DNA of 64,000 nucleotides from Nothopassalora personata (lineage: Eukaryota; Ascomycota; Dothideomycetes; Mycosphaerellales; Mycosphaerellaceae), in the NCBI GenBank assembly GCA_033816765.1, contig CM066295.1, positions 1,922,001 to 1,986,000 of the forward strand, given 5' to 3'. Below are positions 42,101 to 52,469 of the stretch, one piece after another. Positions within the stretch are counted from its first letter, which is position 1; each line of letters begins with the position of its first letter. Both the position numbers and the translations under genes were made by a program. The notes beneath the pieces were generated by a model. The model saw nothing but the letters and a program-made list of their open reading frames with translations. It searched no databases and was not told where the DNA came from.

Positions 42101-42972
42101 CGGTATGCGGCTTGAGAGGGCTTCTGCACGCCAGCGCGCAACATGCCTTGAAAGACGGCCGGGATGTCAGCGTAACGCTTGGTCTCTGCCAAGTGTACAA
42201 GCTGCTCTGCGTATGGATCACTCTGCAGTGATTCGGCGCTTGAGAAGCTATCGGCAGGCGAGGCTGCCGAAGCTGGGCTGGTGGACTGTAGGTCGGAGTC
42301 GAAGGAATCTGCCAACTGGGAGCTCGCAGACGGCGACTTGGCGCGAACGGTGAGGCCGTCATCAGACCCCTCCTTGGCCTTCGATATCTCGTCGGCGATC
42401 GCATTGTTCACCAGTTCGAGGGCGACGGCTTCCTGGGCTTCGGTATCGAAAGCTTGCCCAAATGTATCGATCGCGCTGGTGGTGTAGGAGCGCTTGAGGC
42501 TGGGAGGGCGGAATGTCTCATCGTTGGTCTCCTCAATGCCTACAGCGTCCGAAGCCTCTTGGGTGTGTGTTGGAACGACTGAAGGTGGCTGCCACTCTAT
42601 TCGCCTCGCGAACTGGAACTGCTGCCAATCTTTCGCACTTGTTCCATTGCGCTGGTTCTTCTGCCAAGAATCGAAGTACTTGTCTAAGCCAACGTCCTGC
42701 TGGCTGGACTCCGGTCGGCCGCCAGACGATGCGGCGGTACTAGCCTTTCTTGTGCTCTCGACATGGTTGTATACGTTCTTGACGCGATTCTTTTCACTCT
42801 TCCGGAAGCGACCAATCAAGGTGTCGGCGAGCGGGAGATCTGCCGCAGATACATTCTGGGCGGCATGGGACGACTGGGATGCGGCGACGACGGTCTGGGC
42901 GTATCCGTGGGAGAAGCTCTTGATGGCAGTGCCGGCGATACGCGAGATGTGAATACCCTTGGGGATAGGCAT
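39103..42972 (-). CDS. Large mitochondrial pentatricopeptide-repeat protein (CYA5-like)
   Basis: 1289 residues, intronless. The N-terminus (MPIPKGIHISRIAGTAIKSF) is basic and lacks acidic residues, as in a mitochondrial presequence. Many ~35-residue PPR units are visible, for example SQAAYRALLNSAIELTHGKH, VVPDVITYAMLIELLAARAS, SVTYGTIVNALTRVSDEKF, MPTVHTFKLLIDTHATLEPV and IQPEAVHYASLIHANGCVL. PPR arrays bind RNA base by base. Large fungal members such as Neurospora CYA-5 are needed for expression of mitochondrial transcripts like cox1. A Ser-rich, probably disordered segment (residues about 55-260) separates presequence and repeats. The CYA5 comparison rests on size and architecture. Divergent from ERG8. 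Confidence 0.85.
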   Translation of the reverse strand: MPIPKGIHISRIAGTAIKSFSHGYAQTVVAASQSSHAAQNVSAADLPLADTLIGRFRKSEKNRVKNVYNHVESTRKASTAASSGGRPESSQQDVGLDKYFDSWQKNQRNGTSAKDWQQFQFARRIEWQPPSVVPTHTQEASDAVGIEETNDETFRPPSLKRSYTTSAIDTFGQAFDTEAQEAVALELVNNAIADEISKAKEGSDDGLTVRAKSPSASSQLADSFDSDLQSTSPASAASPADSFSSAESLQSDPYAEQLVHLAETKRYADIPAVFQGMLRAGVQKPSQAAYRALLNSAIELTHGKHQKTTRALEIYSDMLRRRVVPDVITYAMLIELLAARASESVAMRKDLEQRLTRYGGIDQPGKFMFRSSQSEAAIVAEDSSLSIALKMFDRATEASSTPLSSEACACLVIASAEQGRVDDMTRVYQYMEAHSLEPLSTIYAPMITAYGINGDLRKAVETYDEYKNLAVANNAGQNSIDRVDNFVYAALIKAYGSADRLKGGLKFLARIQAGIESPSELESLREAVALEALLPLALKDTTFHDAMELTNSLTGRAYTSALSAIASTAADNNLPDISTKAFDTLAGCTQDLAEPSMALLAMHVRNANVEGAERYWRIIESAPVQLSFIEPTTMRTIALIRLGQAGLGLRNSRRMFARIRETQPESRQVETADHIDEAIELIGSFLLRNQTMLPPEANLDALRMITENGTFMAPIAEHLVARFGPEHIAHLTQADLEYLLRLQSMMILEESTADIAGPARFGCMLETLVSRSAMPSAETETLIEKTLINIDHVELSRLWNTYRYPTTPALFQPSPFTPVVPFEAPTSFEDTYDPYADRTDVKGSNAINELLDRPHGRRLNEALTKFRNMRRIGRAPRMFTYGKLIEAAAKEQNLNLAQDLLEMAKQDVPFDARYRVVRFGWQQILDQMVAGCLNLERPDLAARYHQDMRDMGFAPSANTFGLYITKLKANTKTFDEATEAVKIFMRAKAEGVEPSSFLFNALIGKLGKARRIDDCLFYFAEMRNLRVPPTSVTYGTIVNALTRVSDEKFAEEIFEEMEACANYKPRPAPYHSLMQFFLTTKRDRSKVLAYYERMRSKNIMPTVHTFKLLIDTHATLEPVNMPAAEAVLEDMKAAGIQPEAVHYASLIHANGCVLHDVEAARALFNKVITEGQIRPQPNMYQAVFESLNANHRSSECEPLLQDMAARGVDFTPYIANALIHGWTSEKNIVKAKEAFQRVPVSRREPSTYEAMVRAYLAAEDRDAAKGVVREALSRGYPSAVAGKIAELVR

Positions 42973-43813
42973 TCAGGTGATGTGGGAGCCCTTCAGCGAG
43001 AAAGGGTGGGGCTGTGCAATGCTGTCAGCGCGTGTGGTGCGAGGAATGTCGCGTTCGCATTCACGTACGGGGAGTCTGAGGGAATAGCAAGCGTGCAGGT
43101 TCATTCGACAGCGGCACCGTCAAACAAACGCGCTGTCCAGTGGGATGGAGAATGGATAAGTGTAAGAAGGTGGTGGTGCGGTGGCGGTTGGTGCCTGGGA
43201 GTACTCGAGGATAATTAATTTGATCCAAGTTGGTGCGTTTCCTTTCCTGAGGCAAGCTGTTCTCACAAAAGTGATTACTGTATTTACAGTACTGACACAA
43301 TGCCTGGACGTGCTGCGCCTTACCACAATAGAGGCACAACCTATCGCTTTCGCGTGCTCGCTCCCTGGCATTTTTCGTGGGCGTCGTGAAGTCCGACGGC
43401 AGCTATACCAAGTCGGGCCGCGAGATTGCTTCTAGCTTCCGGCCTCTTCCTGTCTGAACCGCTTTCTACTGGTCGTTTCTGCATCCATCGCCGCCACTCA
43501 AGCGCTCCGATCGCCGCGGAGACGATTGCAGGATCCGCAAGCCTGGCCCTGGCAACTGGAGGTCATCTGCCATCTTCCGGCCCTCCGCCAGCTAATAATC
43601 AACACGCGCACCACACGACAGCCAGGAACCAGACACTCATCCGCAAAATTCACTAGCGGATCGGCGCCCTGGTACTGCACCTCCAATCTTCTTCTGGTCA
43701 TCTGCTCTGCCTTCTCGTCAGGTGTCGACCTTGACTCCTGTGTCGCCCATCAGAGTCAGCGTTGCTCCTGTTCGTCTTGCCGTGTCGGCCGGCCCGAACC
43801 CGAGTCCGACTGG
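42973..43813. promoter_or_regulatory. Divergent promoter region of PPR gene and ERG8
   Basis: 840 bp between divergent starts. The plus-strand frame is open from 43526 into ERG8, but upstream codons lack homology, so this is leader. No specific sites recognised. Confidence 0.45.
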
Positions 43814-45397
43814 ATGGGTTCTAATGATGCGGTAGCGATCTCAGCACCAGGTAAAGTCTTGCTGGCGGGCGGATATCTGGTGCTGGATCGCGCTCACACC
43901 GGGCTGGTCTTCGCTTTGGACGCTCGTATACATGTATTGATCGAGGACATCCCGACAAGCAATGGCATTGTTCTCAATGAGATCACTGTCAGGTCGCCGC
44001 AATTTCTTGACGCGGTCTGGGAATATGGCTATCGGCTGTCCGAACGAGATGGCGGCATTGAAGTGACCCAGTTGAGAGTGTAAGTCGTTCGTCTTGTTTG
44101 CAGTTGAACATCACCCGGAATACATGTCGGACAAGGGCCGCCACTGCAGATCATCTCCCTTGCTACCACCATTGCCTGATGCGGAAGGAGCCATCATTTT
44201 TGTACCACCTCTGATGCTATGCTTCATGCGATCAACAAGTGATGCATACTTACTCGACTGTGCTCTCCCAGTGATGCAGACCTCAATCTCAATCGGAACC
44301 CGTTCGTTGAAACGACACTCGGCTATGCCTTGAGTTATATTACCAGCCTGGCCGGGCCGGGCATCAACCCAGCCGCCATTACGATTCTGGCCGACAACGA
44401 CTACTATTCCACGCCTGCTGAGATATCGAATGGAGGTTCTGCAGCCGCTTCTCGCTTCCACAACTTCAGCTTGCCACTGTCCAAGGCACCCAAGACTGGC
44501 CTAGGATCATCAGCGGCATTAGTCACTGCAGTGACGGCAGCACTTTTGACCTACTATCTTCCTCGCTCGAAATTCGACTTGACCAAAGATGAGAGCAAGA
44601 AACGTCTGCACAACCTAGCACAAGCTGCACACTGCGCAGCTCAAGGCAAAGTCGGCTCTGGCTTCGATGTGGCATCGGCCGTCTATGGAACCTGCCTGTA
44701 TCGCCGCTTCTCGCCTGAGCTCCTCTCCAGCCATGCTGAGCCAGGGGTGCCAAAGTTCGCAACTGAGCTTCGAGACATTGTCGAGGAGGCCCACCGCAAC
44801 ATCCAATGGGACACCGAGATCCGGAAGGACATCGTCAAAATTCCAGACGGATTGAGGCTGGTCATGTGTGATGTATCTTGTGGTAGCAAGACTCCGGGCA
44901 TGGTCAAACAGGTTCTCGCCTGGCGTAAGGAGAAACTTGATGAAGCCAATGCAATCTGGAGCGATCTGGACGCGGCAAATCAGGCCTTGGCCGGAGCATT
45001 GAAGGCACCTGCTGAGTCTGCTAGTCCCGACAAGTACAAGGACTTGAAGAGCATCCTCACCCGCATCCGGGAACTCATCCGTCTGATGTCGGAGAGGTCT
45101 GGTGTCCCCATTGAGCCACCTGCGCAGACCAAACTTCTTGATGCTTGCGAGAAAGTGCCAGGCGTGATCGGTGGTGTCGTGCCTGGTGCAGGAGGGTATG
45201 ATGCTATATCACTGCTGATCGAAGACAACGTCGACACGATCGAACGACTTGAGGAGCTTTTTGCTGGGTGGCAGTTCGAAGGCGAGGGCGGTAGTGGTAA
45301 AGTTAGTATGCTGGGCGTGAGAGAAGAGATGGAGGGCATCAAGCAAGAAGGGGTGAAGTCCTATCATCACTGGACGAAGGCATTTGTGGACTTTTAG
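43814..45397 (+). CDS. ERG8: Phosphomevalonate kinase
   Basis: Exons 43814-44079 and 44272-45397 encode 463 residues. The acceptor CTCTCCCAG (ending 44271) is the one that keeps frame, joining QLRV to DADLNLNRNPFVETTLGYAL. GHMP-kinase motifs are visible: APGKVLLAGGYLVLD at the N-terminus, the phosphate-binding KTGLGSSAALVTAV, QGKVGSGFDVASAVYG and the C-terminal GVVPGAGGYDAISLL. The enzyme phosphorylates mevalonate-5-phosphate to the diphosphate in the isoprenoid/ergosterol pathway, in the cytosol or peroxisome. The 192-nt intron is long for this window and could hide a small exon I did not find. Start ATG 43814 fits the family N-terminus. Confidence 0.92.
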
Positions 45398-45756
45398 ACG
45401 TGGATGTAGATAATACAAAAGCGTTGACATTCAAATGCTTACGCCTGAGATCAAGCTCTGAGTTAAAGAGGTGATTCCGACTGCGCCGTCTTGACAAGTC
45501 AGAACGTCGTGCTATAGGCTCAGCCCATTCCTCCAGACATTGTCCTTGCCTCGACAGCCTGCACTATTCTATGAGGGCATGATAGGTAATGCGACCAGAA
45601 GGCTACCATGTCTGGAAATTGGCAAAAAGAAACGTGTGCCGAGCGACAACAACAGCGAAGATCTCAACAGAGCAAAAAGAAATGTGGTTGAATCTCAGAT
45701 ATTGATGCTTCTAGATGTTAGCGCATGCGCACCCCCGCCCAAGACCTGGATACTAC

Positions 45757-45849
45757 TCACAGAGTGGGATTTGAACCCACGAGGCAACGCCACTGCGGAT
45801 CATGCTTAGGAAACCTAAACGCAGCTCCATAACCACTTGGAGGAAGTCA
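45757..45849 (-). tRNA. tRNA-Leu(TAG)-like gene with intron, possibly a pseudogene
   Basis: On the minus strand: D arm CTCC-AAGTGGTTAT-GGAG, anticodon stem CTGCG/CGCAG with loop TTTAGG and anticodon TAG, and a ~15-nt intron (TTTCCTAAGCATGAT) whose CCTAA can pair with the anticodon region. A long variable arm GGC-GTT-GCC follows, as in Leu tRNAs, then T arm GTGGG-TTCAAAT-CCCAC. The 3' acceptor strand TCTGTGA has no matching 5' partner upstream (sequence there is CCTGACT). No T-run terminator follows within about 70 nt. The core looks genuine, the ends look decayed. Confidence 0.6.
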
Positions 45850-47954
45850 GGTTGTATTCAAATTTTGGTGGGTTGCATTGGAGACTGACCTCGGACATCT
45901 CACCAGCGAACAGTGTTCGGAGATAAGCATGAAAGCTCCGAGTAATAATATATAGCTTGTTACACTGTGCTCCGAGGTTTGAGCGAGCCCCAGAACCCGA
46001 GGAGACGCTTATGGGTACTTTAGAGATAGGTATATCGAGCAGAAAGACACGCAGATGGATGGTGAGGGTACGACTTTAAATGCTCATGTGTAGTGAGAGT
46101 TCAAAGATGCTGTCCCTCAAAGTCTGCCTCATGATATGATTGCACCGTGTCGGCATCGTCGGACACATTTGGTGTGCAGCATTGCTGAGTGGTGCGAGAT
46201 CATGTCTATGCCTACATGTATCAGGACGTGAGGGCGAAGATTCGTGGCCCTTGCTCGCGCTACGAAAACATCGGGAGAAGAAGTCGCAACGAACGCAGAA
46301 ACTGCGTGGGTCGTCCGATAGACTTCGCCTCATCTTCCGCGCGTAGAACAACATCGAAACACGGAACCGCAGACATGCCACCGCCCGGACATTACTCCGA
46401 TATATTCTGCTGAGCACGCTCGATACAGTGCAATGTCTTCTTGGCCAACGAACGTGGTGGCTGTCCAGATGGTCGTTACGAGCGCGCAGTATGAAAGTGT
46501 CCTGCACCTCGAACAGTGCTTCTTGTCTCTTGCAACCCTCACCGGTACCATTTCGACGTGAAAGTCGGCCCCACAGCTGCTCAAGTGGCAGCGATAGCTG
46601 ATCGGGAAGTCTCGTGGACTTGCGCAATGCTACCTGGAAGCTCTTCTAGAAGCTGCAATGTCTGGCATGTCCTGCTTTCCTGAAATAGCGGCCTTGTTCT
46701 GATCCCAACAATTCTTGACTCTGACAGGAGATGGCACTTCCATCTCTTTCAGGCCGCTCAAACCATGATGGCCAGCCGGTCCATTCAGATGCGCAAATAC
46801 CAGAGCGACCACTGTCTGACATTGCAAATGATGAATGGCGCTCACATCGTCGTGCGACTGCATGGAGGCTCTTGGATGTACCAAGGCAAACCCTCCGGCT
46901 TCGAGCGTGGGAGAACCCTGACTGATAACAGCTGCTGTCGCCCGCAAAACCCTCATTAATCTCCAACCGGGCGAGCGAGATACCCTGCTGTGCAACGCCA
47001 CCATCAGCACTTTGTGGGGCAGTGCTTCCCAGATTCTTTATTACAGCATGGAAATCTTCTGGTCACAAGGCAAACGATAAGGGACGAATCGAGCTCTGCG
47101 GTCACTCAGAAGGTAGTACCAAAACGGGAACAATGCTCAAGCAGTCGAGAAGAGCGGTCTGCCGCGAGGGGAGTCGGTGGTCCGGAAGCGGGGCGCTGCG
47201 CTGTCTGCGACGAGACCGGTCTAACCTTGACAGGGAAGTCTCAAACAGTCTGCAGAGATGGCAGTGCAAGCGCCTGCGCCAGTCTCGTGCAGGACGCACG
47301 TCCGCTGTCAGCGTGCTCGCCGTCGTCGCGGCAAGTGTCGGGTAGCGAATTCAGAGGCCACCGATCATCCAACATGGGCTCAACAAGGGCAGCTCAGGCT
47401 GGGACACTAAAGTTGTGGCAGAGCAAAAGATCGTCGTGCTTCGAGACTCACAGCCCGCATGCGTCGCAACGCGATCGCTCCTGACTGGCTGGTCAGGCCG
47501 ATGTCATTCGCAAAAGCAGGGGACATCCAGCGCTACCATGTCATTGGCGCGGGACTACGACGTCTCAGTACTAGCGTTGAACTCTGTGGCGCTTGGCTTG
47601 CTGGACCAGTGACCTTGGACCAGCTCTTGAAACAGACTCGTCTTCCCGCCTCTCTCCCCCTCTGCCCTCACAGTACCCAGTCTTACATACCACCCACTGC
47701 ATTCGACTTTCTTGCGACTGTGTACAGAACCTCTGCTTTTGACGAAGACAACGCCCGTTCTCCTCTGCATCTCTAGCTGAAAGCGAAAGCTCCCCAGGAC
47801 AGCTTTCTGTGTTCGAGTTTGCCACCTCGCGCACGGGACTTGACTGGCTTTGTTATGATCCCTATTGTGCTGTAATCTCCCGCCTCAGCTCCTATCTTCG
47901 ACTCCACCACACACAACGACAAAGCGCTTTTCAAAGCACGAACGCTTCGACATC
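45850..47954. other. Intergenic, no supported gene
   Basis: 2.1 kb with several ORFs of 60-180 codons, none with recognisable features. The last ~100 bp before 47955 are CA/CT-rich (for example CTCCACCACACACAACGAC), typical of a fungal 5' leader. Confidence 0.45.
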
Positions 47955-48587
47955 ATGGCAAGCTATCACTACGGAATGCCGCAATCCACTTCGACCCACT
48001 CGTCGCAATCTCACCACTCCCACGGCCACCACGGGCGGAGCCGCCGAGGCCCAAGAGTGTCTTCCCAGAATGCGCATCGGCAATACAAGGCTCAGCGCAG
48101 CCCCAAGGAGGAGGTACCGCAGACTCCTGCATACACCGATTACCTCCGGGTTCTAGAGGCCGCAAAAGGCTTCGAGTTCGACGATGATGAGATATTCTGT
48201 CCGTTCAACCTGTTGACGGAGGATGATGTATGTCGAAGCGCCATCCCATACCTTCGAATCTGTACTAACGTTGCATCCCAGCTTCACTCCATTCACTCTT
48301 CATCGTCATCGGAACGCGGCTCTCTTTCGTCTGGATCACCAGAGAGCTCACCACTGCAGCATCAGGTGCAGCCTACGCCCTCACTTCTTCTTTCATCGGT
48401 ACCTAATACGTACAACCCGGCGAGCTTCCAACAGGCACAGCAGATGAAGCTGCACCAGCCTTTGGCGCAGCGGACTCGCAATGCTATTCCGATTGTGGAC
48501 CCATCCACTCGGTCTGTTGCCAGCCCACCGATGTCAGTCTCGCCAGGCCGACAGATGCAGCAGCAGTACGTTCCTCGCCGCTGGTAA
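47955..48587 (+). CDS. Hypothetical Ser/His/Gln-rich protein with a hidden intron
   Basis: Exons 47955-48227 and 48282-48587 encode 192 residues. The 54-nt intron (GTATGT ... TGTACTAACG ... CCCAG) has a perfect TACTAAC branch site. Because its length is a multiple of three it is easily read through as coding. Start MASYHYGMPQS. Residues about 40-90 contain the most protein-like part (PQTPAYTDYLRVLEAAKGFE, then FDDDEIFCPFNLLTEDD). The rest is low complexity, with Ser- and Gln-rich stretches. No signal peptide or membrane segment. I do not recognise the family. Confidence 0.7.
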   Translation: MASYHYGMPQSTSTHSSQSHHSHGHHGRSRRGPRVSSQNAHRQYKAQRSPKEEVPQTPAYTDYLRVLEAAKGFEFDDDEIFCPFNLLTEDDVCRSAIPYLRICTNVASQLHSIHSSSSSERGSLSSGSPESSPLQHQVQPTPSLLLSSVPNTYNPASFQQAQQMKLHQPLAQRTRNAIPIVDPSTRSVASPPMSVSPGRQMQQQYVPRRW

Positions 48588-49589
48588 GCGAGTTGCGTGT
48601 TGCTGAGCGTAATGCTCTAGCGTTCTGTGTCGTCGGGCTGGCGAGACGTTCCATTTCTATGATACCCCAATTGAGCGATAACTTTGTACAAATGTCACGA
48701 CTCTAGAAAGCGGGAACGACTCTACCATCCTGGACGACGGCGTTACAGCAGCATTACGAAACATATACGGCATGGCACGGCAATTTTCTCTCCTCTATTA
48801 CCATCTAGCGAGCGACGATACACTGATCTTCTTCTGGAATGGGTTCTGATTGTTGAAGGCATTTACTGGCAATGAGGTATTTCGCAAGGTGTTGGGACTG
48901 GCGAATCGTTATGAAAACAGCGAAGTGGAGAACTTGCATCATGATAAAGCACTGGAGGCGAAAATGGGACAACGAGCACGAGACAGCGGTGACTGCGTTC
49001 CGTGGATTCTGCAAGGTGTTTGAATCTGATTGGAGAAGTGACGTGATGATATACCTCCTGTTGAGATTTTGTTTAGGAGTTGGTGGATCAGGCTGGACGG
49101 GGATGGAGTTTCCTTTGCTCATCCAGTAGCCTCTCGATTCGTTGTACTTTACTATCTAGCTGCCGCGTGGCGCTTAACATGAACGGCATAGATCCGATCA
49201 CTACTTCATGTTGTTTACCTCTCTCTCCAGCGCGTCAGGTAGCGATTGTCTGCCACGTTGCTTACATCCACAAGTGTAGCACTCCATCATGCTCTACCGC
49301 GTTATGAGACAATATGTGACAAGGCCATTGTCCTCCGCTTCTTGCCAGGTACCGAACAACATCGTTACGGACCGGCCTCGGTCTCCATTGCGCTGGCGAT
49401 GACGTCTTTCAGACGAACTCGAGCAGCCAAGGTGCCAGCTACCTCTGCCGAGGACATCATTGGTCTCTTTTGCTCACGATCTTCGCTGCGTTGCTTCCAG
49501 ACACCGACAAAGTACCTCTTTTGCACAAGACGGCTCTCCGAAGTTTATCACGTTCAAGACATTTCCAGTCCGGTAGCTTCTACGACACA
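48588..49589. other. Intergenic, no supported gene
   Basis: 1 kb, no protein-like ORF. The end lies upstream of the small mitochondrial gene and should hold its promoter. Confidence 0.45.
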
Positions 49590-50067
49590 ATGGCCGGTTT
49601 CGCTGTCCGAATGCGAGCTACTGCTTTCCGCGCGCCTGCTGTTCACCGCGCTTGTGCCGCGAGAAGTTTCCAGAGCTGCAGCATTCTGGCTGCGGTCAAG
49701 GAGACGAAGCAAGGTATGTAATCAGTGTGCAACAGCGTCCGTCAGATAGGCGTTCCGGAACTCGAATACTGATTGTGCGATTGTGTCAGGCGATGAGGGC
49801 CGCAAGGAGGAGATCGAGCGCGAGAAGCAGCAGCAATTGAAGGAGCAGAAGGAGGGTCGTAATGAGTGGAAGGACGCATTGGCAAGCGAGAGTGAGAGCA
49901 TTGTACGTTGTTGCATCGATTCGCGGGATGATTTGAAGCGACCGCAGACTAACATTTCCGCGGTACAGCTCAAGGCAGACCGAGGTGAAATCAAGGCATC
50001 GAAGGATACCATTTCCGAGCTACAGAAGGAGTCCGCGAAGGCTGCTGAGCGCGAGAAGAAGGGATAG
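49590..50067 (+). CDS. Small predicted mitochondrial protein
   Basis: Exons 49590-49713, 49790-49902 and 49969-50067 encode 111 residues; donors GTATGT and GTACGT, acceptors GTCAG and TACAG, all in frame. The N-terminus (MAGFAVRMRATAFRAPAVHR, then ACAARSFQ) is basic, Ala/Arg-rich and acid-free, a good mitochondrial presequence with a possible RxF cleavage site. The mature part is almost wholly charged alpha-helix (KEEIEREKQQQLKEQKEGRN and KASKDTISELQKESAKAAER). The helix composition recalls ATPase-inhibitor-like small proteins, but I see no IF1 motif and do not assign a function. Confidence 0.75.
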
Positions 50068-50311
50068 TGAAGCAGAGGAATGGAGCATTGAGGTCGGTGA
50101 TGGCCGGACCGGTATGCATTGTAGGATATGGCAGATACACGAATCAGGAATGAGCCAGTAACTCACAGACGGGGAAGAGCTGAGGATAGAGATACACGTA
50201 TCGAAGAATGAGGAGTGAAGTGAAAGTTAGACGACCTCCCAGCGCGCTCGAGCTGTGTCCTCGTGAGGCTCTCATTTCCTTCTTGAAACTTAGGACGACA
50301 GACCGACAAGC

Positions 50312-50677
50312 ATGGAAACACTGGCCGTAAGAGGTGACATTCTCTCAGCAGGCAGCAATCGACTTCGAGACAGACTACAGACGCTTCCGCAGGAGCTGGT
50401 GAGTACTCAGCTCTCGAGTCTAACGCGGAGGCACACAAACTAAGTAAAGACTCCGCAGTACCCTGTTTGCTTCGTCCTATTTTGGGCTCGGATTCTTCCA
50501 ATTCGCTACGGCCTAGTCTTACTTTACAACGAGCTTCATCTTCCGCTTTCACCCACCGAGCCCGGGCTTGCGATGTTCGTTCGCGCCAATGGCTCGATCT
50601 CCGGAGGCGTCTTGTTGTCAAGGATATCCAACTTGCACTGGAAGGACTACACCCGAGTCATATCATTAACTGTCTAG
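50312..50677 (+). CDS. LPxEL-family gene, copy 3, divergent second exon
   Basis: Exon 1 (50312-50398) gives 29 residues ending RLRDRLQTLPQEL, followed by GTGAGT. A CAG acceptor at 50458 is exactly where the family has it, and exon 2 (50459-50677) stays open to TAG, giving 101 residues in total. The second exon begins with TAC like the others but then reads YPVCFVLFWARILPIRYGLV instead of YDxIYxLTF. Either this copy has diverged or frame was lost after the splice site. A second frame in this exon also stays open (RQWLDLRRRLVVKDI). Function unknown. Confidence 0.4.
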
Positions 50678-51011
50678 TGGAGAGGTATGTTGAGGTGTGG
50701 GAGGACGAGATGGCTGGATAGGTATGAGTCATAGCGTCCGAGGGACGACTTTCAATGGGTGAGTATATCTGTGGTTGGAAGCCAAGCTCGAGAACATGAA
50801 GAGGTGATCGAGTGTATACATCCAACTTGCCTACGATAGAGATGCATATCACTTGATTCTGCCCACGAAAAGGTGCACAGGCTCCAAGCCGAGGGTATGC
50901 GCTAGCGTAAAGGTCACATGTGAGATTGCGTTTATGTCAACAACACCACTTTAATCCTTTGCTTCAAGTTCATGACATCCAACAACCTCGATACTCCTAC
51001 GGTCCACTATC

Positions 51012-51344
51012 ATGATGAATATTGATATTCTCAGACTGCGTCGAAACCTTGACCGCCTTCCGTGAGGACTTGTGAGTTGCCTCTGATCAGCGCTTTCAAC
51101 ACTCAACTGACAGATCCAGTACGACCGCATCTATCATCTGACATTCGCCACTGGAAGTGAGCAACCTATTTTCAAGTTACACGCTACGCCAACGCACCAA
51201 GCTCCAACACTCGAGTCTCTCTACAAACGCCGCAAGAAGAGCGTCGAAGCATCTCAAGATCTGAAAGGCGTAAGTCTCAGCGGGCTCGTTTGGAGTAACA
51301 GGCATTCGCACTTATTGCGCGAAGTCCATCTGGTGACCGCTTGA
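51012..51344 (+). pseudogene. LPxEL-family gene, copy 4, with nonsense codon
   Basis: Exon 1 reads ILRLRRNLDRLP, then TGA where the family has Arg (CGA to TGA is a single C-to-T change), then GL before a GTGAGT donor. The acceptor CCAG at 51119 is intact and is followed by YDRIYHLTFATGSEQPIFKL and a basic stretch ESLYKRRKKSVEASQDLKG. A further donor-like GTAAGT occurs at 51270. The frame ends at TGA 51342. The nonsense codon makes this a pseudogene. Confidence 0.55.
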
Positions 51345-52469
51345 AGAGTCAGACGGGACTGATTCTGATGCTTCTGGGCTGGCAAAAGGTATCGAAAATC
51401 AGACTGGTTTGAGCTTCTGGATGGTCGTAATGGTGGCACGTTGCGAGGTGACCACCGCGTGAAACTGCATCCTTCATACAAAGTTTTCTTTCAACAAGAC
51501 GGACTCGTGCGATATTCTAATTGTCCATAAGGCGAAATCACAGGGTGGGTGGAAAGAGCTTGACCTGCACGACGGTCGACCGTTGTAGCGTTTTCACATG
51601 CTTGAGCAGGGGTCTACGAGCTCCACGCAGCTTTTCTTCTTTGGCTTCTGATAGACTTCCATCATCCGACACCAATATGGAAGATAAGCAAAACATCGAC
51701 ATCCCACAGGTCCTCAGGGGCCCACCGCGTTGGCACAAGAGGTGAGTCACCGCATAGCTTAGACTCCATCGTCGCGGCTGACAGTGTTCACAGGACCAGA
51801 TCTTGACCGCGGCGCACCGCGTGCAGCACACAGCTAAATTCCTCCAGACAGACTGGAAGCCGTGCGAGATCGTCATAACATTCACGACCAACCGGTTTGT
51901 TCGGCAGGCAGTTCAAGCCTCTGTACCGCAAAGTCGCGCGGTCAATCAATCAGCGCCATGCGATCTTGAGCAGGATATACCTCGATTTCACGAAGCAGTC
52001 TTCGTGTACTCATGGTCTGCTGCTCGCGAGGCAGTGCCATTCGCAGGCCTCGGCCACGGAGCACCAGGAGCCAGCGCGCACTGTCACGCAGTGACCACGA
52101 GATTGCAATGAGACGATCTCGCATTATCTCGCCAACGACTCTGGCAGCTGGCGGGACCTGCAAGTACTCGTACGTACTTCAGAGAAGGAAGAGGACATAC
52201 TCTGCGCTGCTAAGTACACGTGCCATGAGTGTACGTCTGGTGGTGGCGTCGCGTTCGAAGCCGATGCAATATTTCCGAGAGATGTGACCGCCAGGCGCTT
52301 CGCAGATGCAGTGGTCAAGAGGCTGAAGGAGCAGCATGGCGCATGTCTCGCCACTCTTTGACCTGCACAACTTTCGGCAGTCCAATGAAGGCAATGGCGA
52401 AGAGCAACCACGCGACCAGTAACAGAAGGAGCTTCACGAAGTTCATCGGGGCTGAGATAGACCTGTGAA
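51345..52469. other. Intergenic, no supported gene
   Basis: 1.1 kb. A plus-strand stretch near 51680-52110 has moderately protein-like pieces (MEDKQNIDIPQVLRGPPRWH; FKPLYRKVARSINQRHAILS) in different frames that cannot be joined by valid splicing. It could be another decayed gene. Confidence 0.35.

Noticed and set aside
44094..44333. Extra middle exon in ERG8
   Set aside because: No acceptor and donor pair keeps frame; a single 192-nt intron with the CTCTCCCAG acceptor does.
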